A stretch of 64,000 nt of DNA from contig NC_058499.1 of NCBI RefSeq assembly GCF_020382885.2, positions 10,401,872-10,465,871 on the forward strand, written 5' to 3'. The translations under genes and the position numbers were made by a program. The notes under the pieces are model-generated. The model saw only the letters and a program-made list of their open reading frames with translations. It searched no databases and was not told where the DNA came from. The DNA comes from Scatophagus argus. Its lineage: Eukaryota; Chordata; Actinopteri; Scatophagidae. Shown here in pieces: positions 12,620 to 26,879 of the stretch; within the stretch, counting starts at the first letter, position 1, and each line of letters opens with the position of its first letter.

Positions 12620-13206
12620 ACAGAATTTTTCTAGTGCCGAGCTGAGGCAAATAGTCAATTCATCGATTATTTGCTTGACAGAAAAGTAATCACTCAATTT
12701 TTCAAACAAAATGCCTTTTTGTCTGTTTCCAACTTATCCTGTGCAAATATCAGTGGATTTCTGTTTCATGTGATAGAAAATTAAATGTCTTTGAGTATTA
12801 TGACTATACAAAACAGGACATATGAAGTTAAAATGCTGACAACATTTTAGTATAAAGATTTTACACTTTTATAGACATGTCTGTCTATATATTTATATAT
12901 ATGTAACACATTTCAGCTTGTAACCTTCATCAAGGCTGCTGGTCTCACAATAAATGTGTTCTTTATACTACAAGTGTTGCTTGAGTTTTGACTTGTACAG
13001 ACCTTTTCTTTTTTCCATGCACCTTGAAAGAAGCTGTGCTATGAATACCTACTTTGGTTAGATAAAACATGACATTTGAAGAGCCCCCCTTGGCCTCATG
13101 GGAAATTATGATATACTATTTGTTTATTGATATTTTGGACAAGTCATTGAGACTTAGAGGAAAATACTTGTACAATAATTAATGATTAAAATAATCGTTA
13201 GCTGTT
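12620..13206. repeat. Dispersed repeat of the AATCGATTA family, split by an insertion
   Basis: The left part (TCAATTCATCGATTATTTGC, then a CAAACAAAATGCC phrase) and the right part (TTGGCCTCATGGGAAATTAT ... AATAATCGTTAGCTG) are the two ends of a common fish repeat. About 12845-13068 between them does not belong to it and looks inserted. Confidence 0.65.
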
Positions 13207-15320
13207 ACTCTGTTTCAATGAGCTACTTATATTTCTGTTCACAATACAGAGACAAGAAGGGAGCAGGAGAGCTGAACTGATAAATTATTTAGCAAGAAAC
13301 TGAAAAGATGCAACTGCAGCAATATCAAAGAAAAGAAATCCTTGTACTGCAGAAAGAGTTACTCCATGTAGCACTTGTAGAGCTATAAACCCATCTCAGA
13401 CCCTAGACCTGCACAAAAAGAAGTGATAAACAAGAGATTAATGTCTCTTGGATGGCACAATAAAAACAGAGTCAGGAGAGTGCTCTGTTGTTGACTCCAA
13501 GGCAGGCTGCAGGGTCAAAAGAACCACGGTAAGCTCTATAGGCACAGTCAAGTGACTCAATTACCACATTTGCTCTTTGTGTTGACCCCTCAATTAGTGT
13601 GGAACTGTAACAATCTGCCCGCCAAATACAGTCATTCATCACCAACTGCCCAAACCACCATCGTGCTTCTCCGAGCCACCTCACTAGAGAAGAGGGCAGG
13701 CAGAGGTCAAATTAAAGTCTGGCCTTTGTAACTACCCCCCCTTAATATCCTCTGTTCAACAGGATAAGCTCCGCTAGGTCCACAGTCATTACACATGCGA
13801 TGCAACAAGCCACTAGGCATTAGGGTAACATAGAGGAGACTTGACTACATGGCTCTAGGAACAGAACTGCATTTAGGAGGTTGGGGATTTAAGATCATTC
13901 ACTATCTGTCTGCAATAAAAAGGATTATATAAGTTTAGGAAGGTAAAGGTAATCTTCACACATTCAAAGGTAATGAACTATGTTTAAAATGAGTGCGGTA
14001 AGTAAGGCTAATGTAGGAGTAACTAAGAGCACGACTGCACAGATATCCAGATAAGGCCTGAGTGGGTGTGAGGTGGGTGGCTGTTGCTCCACCACCTCCT
14101 GCCATGCAAGACCATTCAGAGAGGCTCTCGGCTCTTGATTTCACTGTCATCGCTGGCCGGGAGAGCTGCACTCCTCTTACCCCTCTCCTGCTGTGGTTAG
14201 GGTTGCAGGCACAGTAAAAGCAAAGCGCTGATGATTTAATTATGATACTGGTTCACTCAGTCACACAGGTTCGATTTCCCAGTCAAGGGTGAACCGATAC
14301 GGGATAAGTTTGGTTTACGTTTACAAAAGCACATGTTGGATCCCAAGTAGATAACATTTAATCTCCTTGGAAGGCCAGCCAGAGGGTGTGGGGTCCCCCG
14401 GTTGGGGGGTGGGGGGGATCCTGGTGTCCCACTCAGCTCTGTGTTGCTCTGTTCTCGGAGGCCTAGTTTATTCGATATAAAACTATTCATTGTCTTTTTA
14501 CCTACACTGGCTAATCACCTGCCCGGCAAAGTGAGTGACGCTCCTCACTTTGGGGGATTCAGTTACAGGTTCCTGACAGACTGCTTTGATTAATGGTAAC
14601 TATCATAAGTGGGAATCAACTCAACCCTGATGGTTGCAGCACAAACTTAACCTCTAACTTAAGATACAGCAATGCAATCTACCATTTAGCGGTCTGTCTT
14701 TCGTTTCTCCACCTGAGTACACAACTATTCAGTATGTTATGACTCCAGGGTCCTCTCATTGCTTTTTGGTTTGACGGCTTGCCCTTACTTCAATCTACAA
14801 TCAATACCTTTTAAGCAAAAAAAATGCATTTCTTAATTAAAGCAAGAAGGAGATATCAATCTGGAGCCATTATGCACCAGGCCTTATGGTGTCTGACATT
14901 TAGTTGTGATTACAGCAGTGCCTGTATACTGTCATGGAAGTCATTAGACTGCTGTCATCTCAACATGTTTTCCTGGCCTCATTAACACTGCTTTCATATT
15001 GCAATGTGATTCTTACCTATAAGCTAAAACTTGTCAGAGTGGTTACTTTGACAATTAGCATTTTTAACTGAGGAATTATTTATTAGCCCTGTCCGTGGTG
15101 TGGTCGGTCTGGACTGTAATATCTGAGCATCTATGAAATGGACTGTAATGAAATTTTGTGTACTCATTCACTGTCCCCAGAGGATGAATTCTGCTAACTC
15201 TGGAGATCCCCTGACTTTAAACGCCATCACCTCAACATTCACTATATCTAAAAATACTTATACCAGATTATGGCCCAATGTCTGCCAACTGACATTCCCA
15301 TCAGTCTCAGTTGTACTTTC
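13207..15320. other. Non-coding stretch, no gene seen
   Basis: Mixed-composition sequence with short open frames only. A G-rich patch lies at 14395-14418. I see no exon and no clear repeat. Confidence 0.4.
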
Positions 15321-15468
15321 TGTTTAGTGATAAATAGTAAATGTTAGCATATGAACATGCTAAACTGTGATGAAGAACATAGTAAACACTACATGCTAAA
15401 CATCACAGTGTTAACATTGCCACTGTGAGCATGTTAACATGCTAATGTCAACATGTAGCCCAAAGCAC
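15321..15468. repeat. TTAGCAT/ATGCTAA-rich dispersed repeat
   Basis: Recurring TGTTAGCATATGAACATGCT, CATGCTAAACATCACAGTG and GAGCATGTTAACATGCTAAT. This is a palindrome-rich pattern frequent in percomorph genomes. Confidence 0.65.
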
Positions 15469-18400
15469 TGTGCAGCCTCTCAGAGCTGCTATAGTTGTGG
15501 ACTTGTATTGTTTTGCTGGCACCTTCTGCATTACATTGACAGGTTGGCTTCATTTCATGCAGGGCTACTGCTGGTTTGGACGTGGCAGTTGCTTTTTTTT
15601 TCTCTGGGGCCTACAGGACATGTGAAAATAGCAAAGCCACATGAAACGGAGCCGTGGCAAACCTGACCCTTGAAACTGTGTTGCAATCGCTTGCATCTTA
15701 TTTACATCCAAGACTGGGCTGCAGTAAACGACATCAACTATTCATGGTGCTCTCTAAAGTACATCAGATGACAGCGGTGACCCCAGTGAAAACAAGGGGC
15801 TGTATTACCAATACAGACATCCAAGTACAACAGCATCAAGAACAAATTATTATTTTGATTCTGAAATTTCTTTCTTTTGTGGAGCCCCGGCACATTGGAC
15901 TATAAATAAATAAAACTTGACTTGCCTTTAGTTGAAAGGAACACCATCTGCTGAGCATTTAAAGACCACACACACTTTTCTATTCAATGCCACCTCCCTA
16001 AAAACTGTTTTCTCACACTAATCTGTGAAAGAGACAATAGAAAAACATACATCAAGGGCCTGACACAAGTACCAGACAGGGAAATTATTTTTAAGTAGCA
16101 ACGTGGTTCCTGAACGATTGGATTTAAGTTAACATTGATAAAAATGTTCAGTTGAAACTAGCTTTTAAATAGAGCAACATACTTCTTTCATCATCTAAGG
16201 TACAGCCTGCATGAGTACGTACATTCTTTTGCGAGCACCAGTGCTCCCTCAGCTGCTTTTTTTGTTGTTGTTTTAATTAAAAAGACAGATGGGTGGGTAA
16301 AAAATAACACGGTGTATTTGTGTGTATTCAAACTGTTCTCTTTCTCTGTGTAACTGCATACGATCCCACCTGACAGATACACAGAGTAAAGCCCAATAGA
16401 CCACATGGCAGAATTATTTTCCAGGAAAGCAATCTAATGTAATATCCCCCATGACTTGCTCCACACAAATAACCCAGGCGTAGCGGTCAGCCTGGTTGGG
16501 TTTTTACAGGAGTCACTGCATGTACATGAGGTGCAGCACAAAACAAATTATAAAGCAGGTAAATGGCCACAAGGCTCGGCCTCGCATGCTGCACCGAACA
16601 CAGTGTGCTATGCTGGCTGCACGCAGAGGATGCTTCCCACACAGCATTCAGGCTGCTGGAAGCTAAATGATATCGCTGGTGTTAATAATCAATTTTGTGG
16701 GATTAGTTAAAAGTGGAAGACAAAACACTAACAAATCAGGTGGCTTCTCCTCAAACAGCACCATAAAGATATAGAGCAGCAGAGCATATAGATTTTCCAG
16801 GGGGCTCAATTGTGTGAGAAGTTGTTGGGCTTGCATTATTGACTTTCTCAGTATGGTGGAACTGTGGTAGTTAGGTGCCTTTCCTCAACTCTAATTATGG
16901 TGTCATAAACAGGAGAGACCATTAATGAAACCCACTCATGGCTTTAAAACCTGCAGATAGGATTTGGGGGGGTTGGCGGCTGAGAGAGGCCTTAGAGTAG
17001 TCATGGTATCAATCACAGCAAACTACTCCTCTGTTGAGTAACGAGCATGAGAGCTGGTCAATAAGTCAGCCAAAGAGTCAACAGACTGTAATAGAGACAC
17101 AGCAGAGGATGGGAAGACAGAGGTATTTGACCTGAGACTGCCTGTCATGTTCATGGGGGTGCGATCGTGCATCATCAAGGAGAAAAAGTCAGTGTGCCAT
17201 GTGCTTGTCTGCAAAAATCAATATCATACAATAGCGCTGCCTGTCATGTGTTTCCTACAGCATCTGAAAAAAAAAAAATCGCTCAATTCTTTGCTTTTCC
17301 GTTTGCACTTGGCTGTGTAAAATACCGTCCATACAACCCTTTCCTGTGCATCCACCAACACCCAAGGAAATTTGCAAAGCTCAAGCTGTATGACTGAAGT
17401 GCCATTTAAGGACATCTCCTCTATACATCCAAACAGCAAAGCAGGTCACCTCAAGTTCAGCTCGAACAGAGGTGGAAGATCAATATAACATTTGCTGCAC
17501 AATAAAACCATAACACCAGAGAGAAGAAGCTCTATTGACAAATTTGTTTGGCTGGAGTTGTGTCATCTAATTTTGATAAAAGCTGCCAGGACAGAATATA
17601 GCAAACAAGACCCATCTACTGACAATTTGGGTGAAGAAGACTCTGAAGCAGTTCACAGGTAGAGTTTTAATTTCTTGGACATCACCAGACACTGTTTGAG
17701 GTATTGTCCCCCAAAAATGGTGAGGTTCTTTGGTCAAAACAACTTGGTTAAAAGCTGTTTAATATGAAAAGAGTAATCACTCTCTTTGTTGTTAGCAATG
17801 CCAGGTATGACTGATCTTTGTCATTTCCACATATGAGGGAAGATAATACGGGAACCAGTAAAAGATCACCATATTCCATATAGCAATTACAAGAACATAA
17901 TTTTTCGGTAGTATGACTGACCACGTGACAAAGCAAACTTGCTAAAGTTCTGTGGTACCGCTTTTCAAATTTTTATCCTAAATTATATGGTAATGTGTGT
18001 GGAAAGATGAGCTGTGACTAAAGCCAGATTTGTACGCAGTGTACGCAAATCTGTCTTTTGCTGCAGCTACATGTTGGCTAAAACATAAGTCAGTACACAG
18101 TCTGTACAACAACCAGTCTGCAGAGCGATGAGATGCTCAGGTTTGCTGCCCCTTTCCATCTCCACAAAAAGAATATCTGATCAGCTGTCATGTAATGATA
18201 CTAAATATTACCATGTCTGCTGTCACACATTTCCAACACAAGAAAGATAAAACGTGTGTGTGTGTGCTATACCAGGATAAAGATGGTTGTCATCAGGGTA
18301 AGGTGAGGGTCGAATCTCATGCATTCACAATAAATATTAGATAAAAATGTAATATTTATATTCATATTTAGGTATTTTTTTGTGGAGAAACAGTTCAGTA

Positions 18401-19860
18401 GGACATTTCTAGCTCTACTTGTGTGAAGGATTTGAATACCTCCTCTGCGTTTACAATATGATGGCCGCAGTAAAGCCATTTTGATTTTCTAGAGTGAGAG
18501 GCCATAAAATGTAATTACAACATGTTTTACTATTGACTTCAAGACGGAGTTGCACCAGCCAAAGCAATTTCATGCTGCCTGTAAAAACAGTATCCAACGA
18601 GAAGGAAAGGCAGAGTCATGGTTGAGTGGCAGAGGAGGGAGAATGAAGCATTGATAGCCCTCTGTGGGCCAACGATAGACCAGACCAGACACACACACTG
18701 TGTATCTAAACTAGACAAATCTATTTTGGGCACATATTAGATAAATATTTATATACCATAAACTGTATCAATAAATCCCTTGGGGAGGGGAAGCTATTCC
18801 ACAACATGTCAATAACTGATTTCACCAGCAGGTAATCATTTTTCTCTCAATGGCGGCCCTTGATATGACATCAATACATGCTGTCAGAGTTCATTTTGGC
18901 CCTAGCAGTTGGAGAGAGTGTCACTGAGAGGATATGGCACCTCTCTATTTAGGTCCATTGATTGGGAGGCACTGTGTTAGTGGGGGGAGAGGAGCTTGCT
19001 GTCATGTCTTCTGTCTTATGTGCTGTGTTAGAGCTGGAAAGAGACTATGGGTTGTGTGGAAGGTGTGCAACTCTATCTGACCGCAGTGTTACAGGGGACA
19101 CAAGAGAGTCAGGCTTTTTAATTGTCTCATTGAGACTTGGCTGCATACAAGTAGTCAGGACACATAAGAGAGGGAGAGCAGAAGAGGGTTCATGGGTCTG
19201 AAATGGCAACTGCACAACAGTTCGCTGATACCATGAACATATACAATCAGTCAGGATAAAGATCTCACCCTTGGCGGCATGAAAGGGGGAAGTGAGCAGC
19301 TCTCAGAAAAATCAATACGGAACCGCTCATTTTGGAGGGACATGTGTGTCACAGTCAATAGGAGTTAATAGGCTGGGTTGTTCAGTGAAGACAGGCGGCT
19401 TGGGAGAGCAGCCCACTCTGACAGCTTAATACATACTGAATGGCAAGCTGGTTGCATGTAGCAGTCACTATGGACACATCAAGAGTGGAATGGAACCTGA
19501 TGGGCGCAGGCAAAAGTTAATTATAGAATAGAGCTGAAGCTCTCACACACAGAAGTACAGAATTCCCCTTCCAGTAATCAGAACAGACACATGCAGCTGA
19601 CCCACAGTGTAGACATACAGACTGCACACGTTTATTCTCTATTATTAACTATGACTGTAACACACACTGCAGAAGAAAGTTTGTTTAGGGCTGCCATTCT
19701 GATTGATGTTTCAAAGCTTGACCTGCATCACACAGAGTGGATGACTGAGATGACTCTACATGGACGATTCACTGTAGGCTCTTGTGCTTCAGCGCTCAGG
19801 CAGGGGAACAAAGGCAACAAACAGAATACTAACTTGAGGGCCCCATCATGTGCAGGTCCC
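15469..19860. other. Non-coding stretch, no gene seen
   Basis: AT-rich, with scattered short open frames (none over 85 codons) and no protein family recognised. An imperfect inverted repeat (AGATTTG ... CAAATCT) lies near 18028-18054. Confidence 0.4.
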
Positions 19861-20200
19861 TTCCCCTCTCTAATTAATCAGTGTTGTACCACCTGACTCA
19901 TTGTGGGTTAATTGGCTTAGGGGATGGGTGAGGGACCTTGTGACAAAACAGACAGAAGCACATTTTCCCGAGTTTTGTAGCATATTTTGCTTTCAACCTG
20001 ACAAGATCCAGATCAGCCAAACATGGGGAAATGGCTAATAATAACTTAATTAATTGGGGTCTTCGGGTCATGCTGTTTGGCTCCATAAAAAGGGATTCTC
20101 CTCTTAATTAGTACCCGTAAAGACCTAATTTAGATTATTATCTTGTCTTAATTTTTAACCAGCTAATTAATAATTAATTACAACTTCAGTATACAGCAGA
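19860..20200. promoter_or_regulatory. TAATTA-dense non-repetitive block, candidate regulatory element
   Basis: Many homeodomain-type cores (CTTAATTAATTGGGG, CTCTTAATTAGTACC, CAGCTAATTAATAATTAAT) in about 300 bp without repeat signature. This resembles developmental enhancers, but conservation has not been tested. Confidence 0.3.
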
Positions 20201-22103
20201 GTTCAAATTATCTGCTACATTTTTATTTTACAAAAGACAGAAAAATCACAACCCCTGAATTAATTCAAAGAAACATTCAAAAGATAATCCAAAACCATCA
20301 TCATCCTGTTCAGTTCCTGGTAAATAATCTCTGTGAGAACAGACATTGCGACAATGAACACAATACTGGATTAAATATCATGAAAACTCATAATATTGAT
20401 AATATAAAACTCACTTTTGTTCTTTTAGTAATGGTTAGGAATGTTAAGACAGGCAGGGAAAGGTGAAACAGTCATACTGTGCTGAGAAAGAAGGAGAAGA
20501 GAAGTAAAAGGGTCTTGGCTCCAATTGACATTTCAATAAGTGGAACAGAGCGTTAGCAATCCATTCCCAACTTTTCTGAAACAATTATTGAGATGGTACC
20601 TCCAGGCGATGTATGTTCCTGGTCCCTGGAGTCCTGCTGGCTCAAACAGTAATTGACTAAATTGTAGAACACATCGGGGCCATTTACAAATTTGCCAAAA
20701 ATGAATCGTTTAAAATGAAATGAGGGTGACTCTCAAATTAGCAAGGAGTATGATTGAGATGTGGCTCTGGGAATTAAAAAACATGATTTAGAGCTCTGCA
20801 GAAAGGAGCATCGGTGAATAGTCCAGTGTTACTCACCACCCTGCTCTGACTCGTATTTAAATATCAGCGTGGTTTAACAGATGTTCAGTAAAACAAGGCA
20901 ATCCATATTTAAATCATGTGAGACAGACAGATATATGCATGTGTATAAAACTAATGGAAATGTTTGTGAGTTTTTTATATTTTTACATAAATAAACTCAC
21001 ACTTTCCATTTCATGTGCATGTGTTTTCTATATTAAATTGTTTCTCGACCTACCGAAATGTATACTCATGACATCGAATGCATGACTGACAAGACGTGAA
21101 AGTGAAAAACAAAGAAAGAAAAACAAAGCAAAACAAATAACAGAAACTGCTGAGCTGTAGCACTGGGGAGGGAAAAAAAGCAAAGAAATGTTAACATTCA
21201 ACCACACAGTCCATTGTATTGTAAGAAGTAGGTTTGTGTAGAATAATTTGAGAGTTCCTTAGCTAAAAATAATAATTTCCTCAGAGCGGTGTGATAAATC
21301 ATGTGACACAAATCTCGTTGGTTTAAAAATCTGGTGCTTCAAGGTGTTTGGGAAAGTGATCTTAGCTACATGTTACAAGGTGTACTCATTTTTGAAAAAC
21401 ACCAGAAAATGACTCAGGCTGTTAAGGGCTGGCAGTTTTGATTGATTGTTGTGCAGACACTGTGTTGATTGTTGCCTGTTGTGCCGTTCCTGTGGCTCCC
21501 AGCAGCCACTGCTTTCATCTCACCCCGGCTAAACTCTTCCAACCAGTGATGAGTAATTACTAAGTTCATTAGCAACGCTTGTGGCCTAGAGATTTATTAA
21601 AACAAGATTTGTCATCAACTCCATCCACTGATTTTGAATATTCTGACTACATTTGGTATTCAAGCAGGTTATCTTCTCTGTGTGATACATGATTTTTACA
21701 GCCAAAATAACTGGTTTGGGAAATTGAGAAGGCAAAGGTTAAAATGCCCTGATGCAGTGTCCAGTGTCAGAGGTCCCCTTCCAAATTCTTACATTTAAGA
21801 AAATGAAAGCAAAGCATATTTGGATTTTTTTAGTTGCTGTGAATAATTTTTCATTAGACTTTTAAATGAATTTGTTTTGTCTGTGATAATAACAAAAATT
21901 CCATTCATAATGCAAAACGTTTTGCTTTCCATTTGCTTCACTAGCTGCAGCCAAGACTGAAGATTTGTGACTTTAGAGCATTTAAAAAAACAAACTCACT
22001 AACCTTAAAACTACAGTTAAGATATAATATGTGATGTGATGATATGGTCATCTATAAAGCAATTTAATAAATACAGTTGGACCCAAGTTCAAGTTTAGGA
22101 TCA

Positions 22104-22126
22104 GGGTGGGTGGGGGTGGGTAGGGG
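22104..22126 (+). other. G-quadruplex motif
   Basis: Five consecutive G-runs (3, 3, 5, 3 and 4 G) separated by single T or TA, the shortest-loop class of G4 motif, on the plus strand. Confidence 0.8.
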
Positions 22127-22159
22127 TTCAGAAAACCAAGTAAAACCTCAGTGAAGACA

Positions 22160-22560
22160 AAATGATACCACCCGTCCCTCAGCCAGAGACCTTTCCTCCC
22201 CAGCTGTTGTGAAGTGAAAGAGCCACAAGCTATCTCAGTGCAATGTCCAAGTAATTTTTCTTTAATAGGAAAATTGTTACTTATTGATCTGCACTTTGTA
22301 AAGCCTTCCAGCAAAGCTCCAATCACCACAGCTGTCAAAACCATGAAAATACACTCCGTTCCTTTGCGATTTGATGCCACACTGATTCCCATTACTGGCA
22401 CATTTCCAATGTTAATTACCTTCAACATAACATCATCTCCCTCAAAAGAGTCTCATACAGGCCACTCATGTCCCACCAGAGGACAGCGGGAGGTAAGACT
22501 GATAGGCCGAGTGTGGAGATATCGTGCTTTGCCTGTCTGGAGCTTGTGTTGAATCTGTTC
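22160..22560. promoter_or_regulatory. Non-repetitive block open on both strands, candidate regulatory element
   Basis: Overlapping open frames of more than 110 codons exist on both strands, yet neither shows a domain or a fish gene that I know. Base composition is balanced. More like a conserved non-coding element than a gene; it sits beside the G4 motif. Confidence 0.28.
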
Positions 22561-24637
22561 ACCACCGAGTCTGGCCATTAGGCACCATGATGGGCTTTTC
22601 TTTTCCAGACCATTTCCCATGGTCAAAATAGCATAAAAACACCATTTTGGTTCAATAGCAAAGACTTCAACTGAATAATCACAAGGGTGAAACTGTAACT
22701 ATTACAGAGGCACCTCTGGGATAACCATACATAACAGGGGTGTCAAAAACACTGTAGGTTTTCTGGAGGGCAAAGTGTTTAAAGTGTATGCTGTTGGCTC
22801 TTGCTCCAACATCTGCTTTTAATTACTCAATTAGCGCAATCATTTAGTCTCCTTGACATTCATCCAAATGGCAAATCATAGCCGGAAGTTGTTCAGTTCA
22901 AACAGAGCGTTAAGAAGAGTCATGAAAAATGCATACACGATAATGTATATGGATACTTAACTAATTGAACCAATTAAAGGGAGGGAACTGGTTTGAGTGA
23001 GAACAGCGCCGACATTGCCCTCCGGGAAGAAGCCTTGACACTTCTGATCTACAGCCTCCCCTCTGCCTATTCACAGACCTGGGCCTGAGGTCATATTTCA
23101 GCAGACAAAAGGCTTTTGACTTCAGTAGTACAGCAACAATGAACCAAAAAAAAATTTAAAAGCCATGCAGATTGAAGGGTGTATATGGAGTATCACACAA
23201 GCCATTATAACAGAAAGTAATAACCACTTCTGGTTCTCAAGAAAATGGTTGAACATTGAGTCTGTCCTCAGACACTAAAGAGAAAAGTGTGTGAAAGCAT
23301 GTATATGTCTCATCTCTATGCAGGTCAAGGCCACTGATCCCACTGTGGTGAGATACCAAAACTCTAGTATAATCTTTTCTTTGTTTGTACTCTCAGGACT
23401 TTTGTTTATGCAGTAAGTGTCATATTGAGACTCCTCCCTCTGATGCGAATGTATTTCAGCTCACACATACCAACAGATCAACCTGAGGGTTCAATGAATA
23501 TCAGCTCGCTTTAAGACGAGCCATCTTACTTCCCAAAGTTAAACCAATGCAATCCCCCCACCACAAAAAAAAGAATGATTGTACCCCTGCGGTGGTGATT
23601 TCCTGCATGCTATGGATGCATAAATAAACATAGGCATAAATACACAGAGGACACTGACTGGGACTAGCCGGCCAAGTGGGGCAGCTGTTATTAAAAGGGC
23701 TATTTATCACTGTCACCCCTCTCAGGTTCCATCCTTCTCTGCCCTCCAGCGATGTCACTAGGCCGCACAGGAACAATGTGGCTCATCCAAACCAAACCTT
23801 CCCCCTCTATCATGTATACACAAACACATGCAAACACACACCAGCTACACATACACAAAGTAAACATGTATAGCTTTGCCTGCCTGCATGTGTGTCGTGT
23901 GCAGAAACTGGAATCGAGTTCTCGTTTGATGACTTGGCTGAAACGGACACAAAAACAAGAACCTCGCTCCTTTCGATTTCAGTAAAATACCTACAACACA
24001 GCCACACTGCACACACCGTTCATTTTCCGCTCTGTTACTTTATTGATTGTGACCACAATTATCCACTTTTCTGAAGCACTGCATTAAGTGAATTCCCCCT
24101 TTGTTGGACAATAAGTACAGAGGGTTGCCTAAGTCATGCTATTCCTCAGCCTGAGGGGACAGACTACTTCTCCTGCACCCTCATCATCATTAGCAAGCCC
24201 AGATAAAAACACACCTCAATTAGTCCACCTCTGCTGTGGGAGCCACATCAAGTGAGGCAGATGCTTCCAACTGACCTGTGCTATAACTCCATTTACAGCA
24301 GCTCGCACCAATTCACACTGAGGGCCAAAGATTACATTATCGAACAATCATGTACTGCTTAAAAGTGTCCACATTCAAAGGGGGTCTTCAGTTTAATTAA
24401 ATCCCTAAATGGTCGGTGTTTAGTGAAAGAAAACAGTATCATACAAAAGAACATGAGGACAATATGTACAATGCACAGTCAGCATGTTGTACTGTATATA
24501 GTCAGCGAGAGTCTCACTATGAAAGCACCTCTAGAGTTATTTTTTACTTTGGCATAACTACAAAACATGCATCCGGTTATGTTGGAAATAGACACATTAG
24601 TGAACATTTGCTATAACATGGACAGGGAATTTTCTTA

Positions 24638-24958
24638 GGGCTGCAGCTAACAGTCAATTAAGTTTTGATTAACTTGATGATTATTTTTACAATTGATAAC
24701 CTGGTCTTGGACATGTTAAAAACATCCCAGAGTGCAATCTGACATATTCAAGTGTCTTGTTTGGTCAGATGACAAGCTAAAAACCCCAAAATTCTGTCTG
24801 GTGGTTTGTATTCTGTTTAATGTGATATAAGACACAAAATCCAACAAAGGCTGAGAAGCTGGAACCTGAGTTGGAATTGCAAATGACTGGAAAGGATTAA
24901 TCACTTGCAGTTGCAGATTTATTTTTATTTTCTGTTAACTAATCAACCAATCGTTTCA
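24638..24958. repeat. Dispersed repeat of the AATCGATTA family, opposite orientation
   Basis: Starts TTAGGGCTGCAGCTAACAGT and ends CTAATCAACCAATCGTTTCA, with CTGAGAAGCTGGAACCTGAG in between. Same family as 12620-13206, reverse-oriented and uninterrupted. Confidence 0.7.
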
Positions 24959-25082
24959 GATCTACATCATGTGGTTTATTTTGGATTTCCTGTCTACATC
25001 CACCTAGCACGAAGCAGCTTTTCAATTCAGAGCCCACTTGTCTACTTTCATCTAAGTTTAGTGGTCTACACCACCTATAAAC

Positions 25083-25120
25083 CTCTCTCTCTCTATCACA
25101 CACACACACACACACACACA
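25083..25120. repeat. (CT)n(CA)n microsatellite
   Basis: CT repeat at 25083-25094 joined to CA repeat at 25097-25120. Confidence 0.85.
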
Positions 25121-26536
25121 GCGATCCACTCGCGAATTAATGCGCGATTAATGAAGTGCTTACTTAACCAGTTTAAACCCTTAATTTCTATTAATTCAAC
25201 ATAATAGAGGCCCTCTCTGCCAGAATTAACAACACTCCAGCAGAAATGTTCAAAGCCTCTGCAGGCCGGAAAGAGTCAAGCCAGCAAATTCCATATTCTT
25301 TGATAAATATGTAACAGTATGTATATCACTGTTAAAATGCATAACCCTCATGTAAGACCCCTATCAAGTCTGCTTTACACCTGTATTACATTTCTCCCTC
25401 AATCAGCAGCTTTTCTGAGACACCGCTCTCCCACGAGGAGCAGAAACCATTACAAGGGACTGCAGCTCATTTGCAGAAAGATTGGAGATCATGCTGCATC
25501 AAAAAGTATGTGAAGCATTTCTGAGAACAAAATTGATTTATTCCATTTCTATGTTGGTATGCAGCATCAGTATCAGTGTATTTAATGTAGCTCCCCAGTC
25601 TAGCATTGAGTGGCTATGCAGTTTGCTGCTTATTGTGCAAGCAAGAAGCAGGGAAATCAAACCACACACGGGGCCGGTTCTGGCACAAAATTAAGGTACA
25701 TGCAGTATTTATTTATATAACATATTTTGTCTTGAACCGAAGGATAAAACATATATGCACTGTGACAAATTATATCAGCCAAACAAAACCAAGCTCTGTG
25801 CTCTTTTTCTCAGATCCACTGACACCGCTTTGTTTAAGCTACAAAGACATTATGCTGTTTGTTGGTGAAATAAAAGGCATAAGTAAATAAATAAATATTT
25901 CTGAATATTTCAATTTTGACTGAGGAAAAACAGATCAAGCAGAGCCCGTGGCTAGAGGAGCCTGACTGCATGCTGGTGGGGGGTAAAAGACAGCCTGGGG
26001 GTGTGGAGGGCGTCTGTTTTTTAATGAGCTGAAACTTTAAATACTGCATAATATATAATAAAAATGGATAGTTCATTTAACTCTCCCGACAAGTCGTGGA
26101 AAGACTATTAAAATCCATTACTCTCCTAATGTCAACAGAGTAAGCATTAAGTATGAATGAAGTGAACATGATACCACATCATCAGCAAGAAAGGGAAACA
26201 AAACAATAATCAACTTCAGCTGAAAGAAAAACAGGATTTGAGCAGAAAGTTAAGCGCACAAGCTCAAGGGCATCAACTAAACAATAATATAGTAAACTAT
26301 ATAAATTTGGATCCACTCTAAGAATACAAAATAAACATGTTTATCATAAATCAGACTATAAGGAATATTGACAAAATTGTCCAGAATTTTGATCTGCTGC
26401 ATCCTGCTCCTGAGTGGTCCTGAACTACAAAAGCCAGAGTGGATGAGTGACAGACATTTCAGCCACCCACTGACAGCAGCTTTGGCAACACTGATTGGCA
26501 CAGCAGGCATGGAGTTTCACTGTTCCCCCTCCCCCT

Positions 26537-26563
26537 ACACACACACACACACACACACACACA
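26537..26563. repeat. (CA)n microsatellite
   Basis: CA repeat. The 147-codon open frame crossing it is judged non-coding. Confidence 0.85.
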
Positions 26564-26879
26564 TACCAATATATATACAACACGTCATAAAGACAAAGAA
26601 GGGAGGGGGATGTAAAGAAAAGAATTATGGTGCCCCTTGTCATCCCTTGGGTGAAGAAATACACCATAATAGATTTTTAATGGCTTCAGCGGGCTATCGT
26701 CCCTCCAAAAGAAAAAAGGAAAAGGTCGTGATTCAAGTGTCAATGACAAGAGGTCAGCAGTTATTAACTACAGAAAAAGTGTTTTTACATCAACAAAACA
26801 AAAATTTCTGATACGTCTCACTCCGCTTAAGTATTACGCTGCGTATGTCTGCAACTAAAGACATTTCTAGCAGAGTAAT

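Noticed and set aside
14395..14418. G-rich patch as a G-quadruplex
   Set aside because: Only two long G-runs with no regular loops, much weaker than 22104-22126.
22048..22552. Opposed open frames of 126 and 112 codons
   Set aside because: No domain, no splice context and no family match; listed as non-coding.
26368..26811. 147-codon plus-strand open frame
   Set aside because: It crosses a CA microsatellite, encodes HTHTHT-type sequence and has no recognisable homologue.
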